Shown: piece after piece, positions 55,614 to 64,000 of the stretch
How positions within the stretch are numbered: the stretch's first letter is position 1
Layout: the number at the start of each line of letters is the position of its first letter
Assembly (NCBI GenBank): GCA_025403435.1
Contig: CM046332.1
Location: 1,017,330 to 1,081,329, forward strand
Reading direction: 5' to 3'
Length of the DNA stretch: 64,000 nucleotides
Origin: Artocarpus heterophyllus
Taxonomy: Eukaryota; Streptophyta; Magnoliopsida; Rosales; Moraceae
Program-made: the position numbers and the translations under genes
The notes under the pieces: generated by a model
The model's database searches: none
What the model saw: only the letters and a program-made list of their open reading frames with translations
Told to the model about the DNA's origin: nothing

Positions 55614-56290
55614 AAGAGGGCAAAATATTGCAAGATGATCTCATGCAATTTCGAAGACATATTTGTTGATTTTTAGGATATATGTTGTCCTTTAGCTCTT
55701 GAGTCTTGTGAACTTGATGTACTATAATATATGTATTTTCTATTGTTTTTCATCATCAAGCATGCCCCAAGGTGGAGCAAGGGCTTAATCTTTTAACCTC
55801 TATTAAGCCCCTTGGGGACATATATTCTTTATTGTTGTTTTCTCCTTCATGTAAATATGCATATTTTGCGAGTTAAATATTTTTTTTAAAAAGGTAAACT
55901 GCAAAGGGAAGGAAATAATAGAAAAATCAACACAAGGACCAATGAAAGGAAAGGCATCTGTACAATTTGGATAAGAATGAGAGAATTTGTCTAACGTCTC
56001 CTACAATAAGTGGCAAAAGGCAATTGAGAATGGACTATTTTGTGCAAGGAATATTGGGTAGAATTCTCGGAATATCAAGAAAATGTTTTGCGTCAGCCGT
56101 AAGACAGAAATTAAAGTGACGACACCATTGGGTCATTTTCCTTCAATATTTCTCATTATTTTTATGTCTTGTTTTCTTGTTTTTTGAATTTTGATTTATA
56201 AATTCTATAGGTGAGTGATCGGTGTTCAGACGATCAGTGGCTCTTGACCGTCTAGCTATGGGTGGTGTTAGATGACTGTTAATTAATATA

Positions 56291-56528
56291 GGTCACCATA
56301 AAATGGTCAAAACCATACAGTTTTTCTACATACGATTGCAGGTGACCGGTGGTCATCCACCAAGTGACTGGTGTCCAATAATGTACTCGAAAAGTGAGCA
56401 ACCAATATAGGTCACCATAGAATCGTCAAAACCATGCAGTTTTTCTACATATGATTGCAGGTGACTGGTGGTCGTCCACCAAGTGACCGGTGTCCAATAA
56501 TGTACTCGCAAAGTGAGCAACCGTCACC
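56291..56528. repeat. 119-bp tandem duplication (A2)
   Basis: Same pair of units as at 9742 and 22881. Confidence 0.85.
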
Positions 56529-56611
56529 CGTGGAGTAATATGACCGATCAGTCCCCGGGTCACTTCGCACCAATCTCGTTGGGTGGGGTCACCGACTTGG
56601 TATACCACAAT

Positions 56612-56629
56612 TGGCGCCGGCCATTGGGG
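56612..56629 (+). other. Primer-binding-site-like sequence in the segment
   Basis: TGGCGCCGGCCATTGGGG follows ...TACCACAAT, the arrangement seen where a Tat/Ogre-type LTR ends in CA before a TGGCGCCG primer site. The same sequence is at 23202 and 16624. No gag follows, so this could be a remnant or a non-autonomous element. Low certainty. Confidence 0.35.
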
Positions 56630-57809
56630 TGAAATTGAAAACCAGAAAAAGTCACTAATCAAATTTAGAATGGGTGTTTTTTGACCTTCAGAGAAAAATA
56701 AAAGAAACTATTAGGATTAAAATTTATTGGGCAATTGGCAACGTAGTTTATAAGGTACTTTTAGCTCGAACTATATTTTTTAAATGGTTTATTAATACAA
56801 AGACCCCAATAGACTACCAAAATAGAGCTAAACTCATTGTAATTTACTCAAAAAAGTGTCTGTTATAAGTATTCATGACACATTAGCTTGCGGCATTTGT
56901 AGCAGTACCTCTCCCCTACAACGATTTTCATCATTGAGAACTTATTCTGACTGAGAACCAAATTTTTTGTTTGCATAAGATAATGGTCAATTTTAAGATC
57001 CAAATCGAAATAGTGACATGAGAACCAGTACAAGTCAACTAAAATATAACGTATTGAACAATTTAGACTTAGTAAAAATAGCATTATCATGCTAAGGTAT
57101 TGTCAGGGCCTAAAATTTTAATTTATTAGATTATGTATAATTTACTTTTTAGTGTGTCATTATTTAAATTGTCGTATAAATTACTTCAATTAAAATTTTC
57201 ACATAATTTCTTTTTAAAAAAATTCTATATAATTTAATATTCTTTTAAAACAAAAACTGATTTCTAATTTAAAATATTAAATTCCAAAATTTCTGTTTTT
57301 TTAATAATTTCCAAAGCCACATAATTACAAATATGCTAACCTTACTTTTTTAGACTTTTTTCATCTAATTTCTTCCCGATCAAATTTAGACTTACTCTTC
57401 TCCAGGGTCTGACCAAACAGGGATATTTTGAAAAAAGGGAAAAAAAAATTTAAAATTAGAGAAATGATCTCTTTTTTTTTCAAAAAAAAAACACGTTTTT
57501 CTGTACAAAAAAACTGCTCCAGTTTTTTTTAGAAAGATAAGAAAAAGAATTGTAGCAAGGAAAGAAACCTCAACAGAATAGAAAAAAAATGGAGCAATTT
57601 TTATGCCCAAAAAGCTTGTTTTTTTTGCCAAAAAACTATTAAAAAAAATAATTTGTCTAAAAAAACTTTTTCTTAAAGTCATTTTTCAAAATTTCCGACC
57701 AAACAAGACAACCACCATGCATTGGTTGAATCTTTCTTTAGAAACACCACCTTCAGAAATGTTCCAGACACACACTTCCTCTCTCCCAAAAATGTCTCTC
57801 TCTCTCTCT

Positions 57810-57814
57810 CCTTC
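57810..57814. repeat. Target duplication CCTTC of the solo LTR
   Basis: CCTTC here and at 60374-60378. The empty site CTCTCCTTCTCTCTATTCC is in A1 at 17826-17844. Confidence 0.9.
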
Positions 57815-60373
57815 TGTAACGCCCCCTCACGGGACGTCACAGTTACCATCTCATAGCATGTATTATTTATGGTAAAACATAATTCTTTCATAGAATTTGA
57901 ATAATCAAAGTAATATAAAAAGCTTAATTTTTTTTAAAAAAACAAGACTTATTAATCAAATCAAATAACTTCATCTAAAAATAAAAGTATAGTTGCAATA
58001 TTATCAAAAATATTAAACTTAATAAAATATCTTTAACTTGCAAAATCTCATAAAATAATTGAAAAACTAAAATCTGTGGAATTGTAAATAATTGAATAAA
58101 AGTTAAATCATTATTAACACATGATGCGTCACTCCGATATTTCGTTTCTGCCACCAGGCATACACCCACACCGAGCTCCTCCATCCTCATACCTAACTCC
58201 TATTCCTAGCTGCAATATGAGAAACATCTAGTAAGCATAATGCTTAGTAAGTACACCTTAACTCTCACAAAACCTTTTCATCAATTAACAAAGTTTAATA
58301 AAATAAATTCATCATTAAATAAATATATTTTCTTTTTAAAATAATGTATATAGTAATACTTCAAAATATCATATCATAGTACTTCAAAATATTATATAGT
58401 AGGGCCCTGACGTTGTACCGTCATCGTCATAGTGCGCTAGCCACAGAAAGAGTGAGGTAGCGACCCCAAACTAACCGTGACAAAGATGAGGCGACCGCTC
58501 ACCGGTCAGTCCGCTCACCGGACCCCATCATCACCATCAATCCATCAAATATACAACGCCTTTTTAAAGCATCAAATAATAATATAGATAATACATATAT
58601 ATAGGTTTTCATAAAAGTTTTCCATCAATAGAATAATGAGGTAAAAATAACATCATCTTTCATCGTCTTCCATCAATTTCCTCATTATTGAAAATCCTCA
58701 TCTTAAAACGTCTTCATAACATATCATCAACATCAATCTTTTTAATTTTGAACAATCATATTGCAGGTGAGAGATGTACTTACCTGATCTTTAAACTTAC
58801 TCAACCTGTAATGGTAGGTGATACGACGATTCGGGTCTTCGGTGTGCTCGCTTCTTGAAGAGTTCATGCCAAACATTCATATTGATCATAAGTCACTAAC
58901 AATACTATTAGCAATATATAAACATCTCATACTATCATTAAACATCACCTTATCACGTAATAATATCAAGAAGCACAATATCACAATTTATGAACCTAGG
59001 GCATAATTCCCAGAAGTAGGCAGAATGGCCTTTATTCACTTAAAAATTCATAATAATTTCATCTTAACTCCAAATCAGTTAAATCCAGTGGCATTAAAAA
59101 CGAGACTCAAAAACAAAGAATTTGATATATTACACGCATATTTTGACAACAATTTGCATGAAGAAAAAGCCCTCGAAAATAAGTCTATTTTTCGGGTCCA
59201 TGTAAACTGCACAGCTTTCAAGGTCAACTTCGAAAAATCATAACTATTTAAAGAAAAACCTAATTCAAGCGATTCAAAAGCCAAAAGAAAGCTTAAGATG
59301 TCTAGTATTTGGGAAAAATATAAGAAAAATATAAACAGTGCAATACGAAATAAAAAATTATTAAAATACGACGGCTGTTGGATGTTTATATGAAAAGTAG
59401 GCATAAGGCATCAAAAATTTAAATACCAATCCATAATCTAATAAAACCTCAATTAAAATAGTAAACACATAATTAACATGATGCTAATTGATAATAAAAC
59501 ATTTATAGATCTACATAGCAAAAATATGAAAATCCATGATGTCCTTAATCTAGGGTTTAATGAGAGGTTAATCAAAACCACTAAATCATCAATTCTTTTC
59601 AATCACCAATAGACATAAAAAACATATGATAAGAGAATCTATATGATGATAAAAATAATTCTAATACTAACATAATAAACTAAAACACCAAACAAACATA
59701 TTAGATTATTGATATACTTACCAAGATGAATGCAATTAGGGAGACTAGAAATCTTGATAAAGCCAAAGAAAACCAAGCATAAAGCCAATAAATGAGGAAT
59801 GAATGAAGTGTGAGCCTAGGATTTTAATAGGAGGTCTTTATATAGTTTTTATGTGGAGGCTAAAACCCTAATCCTACTCTAATTCAATTTCTTTTTTTTT
59901 TTCCTTTTTTTTTCTTCCCCCACGTGTATCACTTTTTTTTTTCTTTTTTTCTCGGCAAAAGCTTTGCGCAAGCCCAAGCCCAAACTAACTTAACTTATAC
60001 TTATATATATAAACATAGCCATATTTGTTATTTCACGTATCATATATGTATAGTTTCATATATATAGTTTAACTTATATATTCATATATATAATAATAAA
60101 TAAATCATATACTATAACAAATAAACCAAAATTCATATTAATTTCTTCTTATCATATTTCATTTAATTAAACAAAACAAAATGCGTTATCACATCATTAA
60201 TTCATAAATAATCATAATCCCTACATAATTGGCAAGAACTTTTTCCTAGCACATCGAACCCTTTATCGCTGTCACCTGCAATATCATTAAATAGCATATT
60301 AGTAAAATATCACTGTCGTCAATTCTAACATCAGATTTTCTATTTGCCATTAACAGAAATTTTGGGTGTTACA
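57815..60373 (-). mobile_element. Complete solo LTR, 2559 bp, TGTAACACCC-type Ty3 family
   Basis: Ends TGTAACGCCC on the plus strand and TGTAACACCCAAAATTTCTG on the minus strand, flanked by CCTTC duplications. No internal region or second LTR, so it is a solo LTR left by recombination between two LTRs. Orientation is inferred from the TGTAACACCC start. It holds no gene. It is absent from A1 and truncated in AM. Confidence 0.88.
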
Positions 60374-60468
60374 CCTTCTCTCTATTCCAAAACCCTAATT
60401 AGCCATTCCTCTCTCTAGAAAACTCAAAAAAGCCCCATCTCCATAGACAACTAGTTTCAAGAACTTCA

Positions 60469-60933
60469 TGTTAGAATAAAACTGTGATGAAAACTATCAT
60501 CACCCAGGATTGTTCATGTCAAATCATCAAGAATATTAATAAGATGCAGAAGCTAACCTGAATCCATTGATAGAATGTGATTCTTGAGTCCTTTGGTTGA
60601 GGATCTTCTAAGTATGGTACGTAAATCATCCCTATCAGAATGCTCTGTAATCTCTCTGTAGATGGATAATAGAAAAATAATGTACGTATTGACTTGGGGA
60701 CCACAACCCTTTTATATAATTGCTAAACCCTAGCAATTATCCTTAATTACCAATTTAGCCCATCATAAAATTAGTAATTATAATTTTGGTCTCTACACAT
60801 AGGAGGCTCACACTTAATGACGCATTAAAAGCCCAAAAACCAAATTGATCACTTTTAATTGGGCAACCTTATTGATAGCCTTTAATTCACATTTATTTAA
60901 TATATTGGCCCATAATTGGATTTTGATCCAACA
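60469..60933 (-). repeat. 3' LTR of the copia element
   Basis: 465 bp, TGTTGGATCAAAATCC at 60933 to TTTTATTCTAACA at 60469 on the minus strand. The outer flank matches A1 up to GAACTTCA, which fixes the boundary. Confidence 0.85.
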
Positions 60934-60945
60934 ATCTCCCACTTG
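60934..60945 (-). other. Polypurine tract of the copia element
   Basis: On the minus strand CCAAGTGGGAGAT directly precedes the 3' LTR, a typical copia purine tract. Confidence 0.8.
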
Positions 60946-61386
60946 GGCTATATATGAGAAACTTTATAAATGTGAATTATACCTTATGAGCTCATGAATT
61001 TTGCTATCAAAACCTTATGCACCTCAACAATCTTATCCATTAACCATATCGATATAGGACCAAAGCGACGTTCATTACATATGTCGTAACTAGACCCATC
61101 AATGATCACATATACCAATACAACTAATGAAAAGATCAAGCATGGATGTGTAGCATGGATGTGTAGCATGGAAATTTCATGCAATGTATTCTTAACATGC
61201 CTATTTCCAACTGGTCCAACTAAAAACTTTAGTGAGATCAAACCATACCAAAATCAGAGTGTGAATAAACTGAAAACTTTATTTCTACAGAAAATAACCT
61301 TAAAATATCCATAAACTGAAATAACTGAAAAATGTCTATATCATAAGAGCATTTAAAATTACAAACTCCCACTAAAACTAAATATC
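60946..61386 (-). other. Non-coding 3' region of the copia element
   Basis: Lies between the pol stop and the purine tract. AT-rich; contains a short 14-bp tandem repeat (CATGGATGTGTAGC near 61141-61168). No gene seen. Confidence 0.6.
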
Positions 61387-62070
61387 CTAAAATGATATGA
61401 CACCCATACGAGCAATGTGCTCATGAAACATTTTGGGTGGCAATCCTTTAGTAAACGGATCCGCAATCATGGAGTTTGTGCCGATGTGATCTATAGACAA
61501 CTGTCCACTCTGAACTCTTTCTTTCACAACTAGGAACTTGATCTCTATATGCTGTGACTTTGTCGAGCTCCTGTTGTTGTTGGAATACAAAACTGCTGAC
61601 TTATTGTCACAAAATATCTTGAGTGGTCTTTGAATACTGTCCACTATACGCAGCCCTGTGACAAAATTTCACAGCCATATTCCATGATTGGATGCCTCAT
61701 AACAAGCTATGAACTCTGCCGCCATTGTAGAAGATGCTATAAGAGACTGTTTAGCACTCTTCCAAGAGACAGCACCTCCAGCCAGAAGGTAGACATAGCC
61801 CGATGTAGATTTCATACTATCTTGGCATCCAACAAAATCAGAGTCAGTATACCCAATGATCTCAAGCTGTTCTGACCTCCGATACGTGAGCATGTAATCC
61901 TTTGTTCTCTGAAAATACCTCAAGACTCGTTTGGCTGCTACCCAGTGATCCTTTCTAGGATTGCTTAAGTACCTACCCAACATCCCTGTAATGTACGCAA
62001 TATCCGGACGCGTACAGACCTGAGCATACATTAGACTCCCTACTACTGACGCATAAGGAATCTTCTGCAT
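61387..62070 (-). pseudogene. Copia RNase H domain, split by TGA
   Basis: 62070-61669 carries MYAQVCTRPDIAY, GYTDSDFVGCQDSMKSTSGY and SSTMAAEFIACYEA (RNase H catalytic Asp and Glu present). After TGA at 61666-61668, where an Arg CGA is expected, the frame continues with FCDNKSAVLYSNN and HIEIKFLVVKERV to the pol end. A C to T change explains the stop. Confidence 0.88.
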
Positions 62071-63236
62071 TTCCTTAACCTCAAAATCATTCTTAGGGCA
62101 CTGATTGAGACTAACTTGTCTCCCTTAGCCACAGGGGTATCACCTGGTTTACAATCCTGCATGTCATATCTCTTAAGAATATTTCCGATATAGCCCTTTT
62201 GTGATAATCCTAAAATACCCTGAGAGCGATCCCGGTGTATCTGTATACCCAACACAAAAGAGGCGTCACCAAGATCCTTCATCTCAAATTTCTTTGATAA
62301 AAATCTCTTGGTTTCGTGCAACAAGCCTATATCGTTGCTGGCAAGCAAAATGTCATCGACATATAAAACCAGAAAAATATACTTACTCCCACTGAACTTG
62401 TGGTATATACAATCATCGACCAAATTCATCTCAAAACCGAACGAGATGATAACCTGATGAAATTTGTAATACCATTGACGAGAAGCTTGCTTAAGCCCAT
62501 AGATAGATTTCTTTAATTTGCAAACCAACTTCTTTGCATCTCCTGACACAAAGTTTTTCGGTTGCACCATATAGATTGTTTCATCAATGTCACCATTGAG
62601 GAACGCAGTCTTAACATCCATCTGATAAAGCTCAAGATCAAAATGTGCCACTAATGCCATTATAATCCTAAAAGAGTCTTTCGAAGAAACCGAAGAGAAA
62701 GTCTCTTTATAATCAATGCCTTCTTTCTGTGTAAAGCCTTTAGCGACAAGACGAGCCTTATACCTCTCCACATTGCCTTTCGAATCCCTTTTGGTCTTAA
62801 ATATCCATTTGCAACTAATGGGTTTCGCACCTTCAGGCAATGGGACAAGATCCCAAACGTCATTGTCTTTCATAGACTTTATCTCTTTATTCATGGCATC
62901 AATCCACTCTTGAGATCTAGAACTTTCCATGGCTTGACGGAAGTTGATTGGATCATCTTCCACCATACCAATGTCATACTCATGTTCTTGGAGAAATACA
63001 ATGTAATCATCTGGCACCGTACTTCTCCTTTCTCTAGTGGATCTCCTTAATGGCATAGGTTCTTGAGGTGGTTGAGTTTGTTCTTCTGGAACAATTTCTA
63101 GAATGGGAGGTTCTCTGACATTGTCTTGATTTGGGTCTGCTTCTTGAACGATGTCAGGAGTAGAAACCTGATCAATGTCAATAACAGCTGTGGGAATATC
63201 AACATATTCCTCTTCAAAGACAAAGTCCCTAACCAT
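62043..63236 (-). pseudogene. Copia reverse transcriptase
   Basis: Contains the linker after integrase, then CKWIFKTKRDSKGNVERYKA, ARLVAKGFTQKEGIDYKETF, LYQMDVKTAFLNGDI, SIYGLKQASRQWYYKFHQ and the catalytic YVDDILLA, then FEMKDLGDASFVLGIQI. The frame is lost near 62110 by a one-base change before the RNase H region. Upstream it is separated from integrase by a frame change at the C-run at 63239-63254. Confidence 0.9.
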
Positions 63237-64000
63237 ATCCCCCCCCCCCCCCCCGCAAACTCGACATCCTCAAAGAACCTGGCATTTCCCGTCTCAAATA
63301 TCGATTTGGTCGTGGGATCACAAAACTTGTACCCCCTGGATCTTTCAGAGTATCCAATAAAATAACAACTAACCGTCCTTGAGTCCAGTTTTTTTTCATT
63401 AGGCCTATAAGGCCTTGCCTCAGCTGGACATCCCCAAACATGCAAATGCTTTAGACTAGGCTTCTTGCCTGTCCAAAGTTCGTAAGGGGTTTTGACAGTT
63501 GCTTTCGTTGGAACCCTGTTAAGGATATACGCTGCAGTCTTAAGTGCTTCTCTCCAGAGTGATTTTGGTAAGGTAGAGTGAGAAATCATACTCCTCACCA
63601 TGTCCTTAAGCGTTCTGTTTCGTCTTTCAGCAACACCATTCATAGTGGGCGAACCCGGCATAGTGTACTGTGGGACGATACCACTTTCCTCTAGGAACTT
63701 AGCAAATGGTCCTGGACGTTGTTCACCTGAACCGTCATATCTACCATAGTATTCGCCACCACGGTCAGATCTGACGCTTTTAATCCTTTTACTGAGTTGA
63801 TTTTCAACTTCAGCCTTATAATTTTTGAACACATCCAGCGACTGTGACTTTTCATGAATGAGATATATGTAGCCATATCTGGAAAATCGTCTATGAACGT
63901 TATAAAATATTGTTGACCATTCCAAGAAGCCGTAGGGAATGGCCCACAAATGTCTATATGTATAAGTTCTAAGATGTCCAAAGTCCTGTTAGCCTCAAAT
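63098..64000 (-). pseudogene. Copia integrase core, frameshifted
   Basis: The first part (frame ending near 63885) has [20 protein letters not shown] with the first catalytic Asp. The second, in another frame, has [31 protein letters not shown] (second Asp), [18 protein letters not shown] (Glu), and the copia [14 protein letters not shown] block. The final part runs into a 16-base homopolymer. Confidence 0.88.
63239..63254. repeat. 16-base C homopolymer
   Basis: Sixteen consecutive C (G on the coding strand) at the integrase/RT linker, exactly where the pol frame changes. Likely slippage expansion of a short Gly-coding run, or a sequencing error. Confidence 0.85.

Larger units (their letters stand above)
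48641..60468. repeat. Segmental duplication, copy A2
   Basis: Matches A1 from 2101 onward, with no chromovirus insertion at 56604 but with a complete solo LTR at 57815-60373. It carries both microprotein genes, the foldback element (about 51848-52940) and the 187-bp (51087-51460) and 119-bp (56291-56528) tandem repeats. At the right it is cut by the copia LTR starting at 60469, where A1 continues AGCTTGATTTCTG. Confidence 0.9.
60469..64000 (-). mobile_element. Ty1/copia element, 3' LTR and pol (runs off right edge)
   Basis: Minus-strand copia element with the domain order integrase, RT, RNase H, which is diagnostic. It includes its 3' LTR (60469-60933), a purine tract, and about 2.6 kb of pol. 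At least three frameshifts and one nonsense codon make it defective. Gag, protease and 5' LTR are outside the window. Confidence 0.92.

Overview
The window looks like nuclear DNA of a eudicot plant. It is AT-rich and gene-poor, packed with LTR retrotransposons, a LINE and MITE-like elements. It holds one intronless PPR gene and a family of 67-residue plant-type microproteins. I cannot name the species.

Layout. 1-2103: gag start, tRNA-Asp primer site and a 1321-bp LTR of a minus-strand Athila/Tat-type Ty3 element that runs off the left edge. 2104-10055 and 16612-about 17935: copy 1 of a duplicated segment (A1), split by a decayed minus-strand Ty3 chromovirus (10056-16611, 5-bp TSD GTATA). 18028-20752: LTR-like sequence of another Ty3-type family. 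20753-26170: a partial middle copy of the segment (AM), ending in a truncated solo LTR. 26609-28180: PPR gene in the only stretch that looks unique. 30019-about 36720: minus-strand L1-type LINE, itself split by a 1.7-kb insertion. 36720-40029: AT-rich retroelement-like DNA with a 661-bp hAT-type MITE (8-bp TSD). 40030-46436: a very young plus-strand chromovirus of the same family as the first (TSD CATAC, two LTR differences by eye). 46442-48640: AT-rich DNA of unknown origin. 48641-60468: copy 2 of the segment (A2), carrying a complete solo LTR (57815-60373, TSD CCTTC). 60469-64000: minus-strand Ty1/copia element that leaves the window on the right.

The duplicated segment carries two tandem paralogous genes, here called a and b. 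Each has a TATA box and encodes a 67-aa protein with the near-invariant C-terminus APIVVSYFPVNS(Y/H)xSRL. A1 and A2 have both genes; AM has only b, giving five intact copies in the window. No function is assigned. The three segment copies form a mosaic: A1 and A2 are almost identical over gene b, but on both sides A2 resembles AM more. This suggests gene conversion or unequal exchange.

All coding sequence other than the PPR gene and the microproteins belongs to transposable elements. Their open frames are mostly broken. The exception is the second chromovirus, whose polyprotein has a single in-frame TAG. Boundaries were set by reading terminal TG/CA dinucleotides, target-site duplications, primer sites, and comparison with empty or filled sister copies inside the window. 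Divergences quoted are manual counts.
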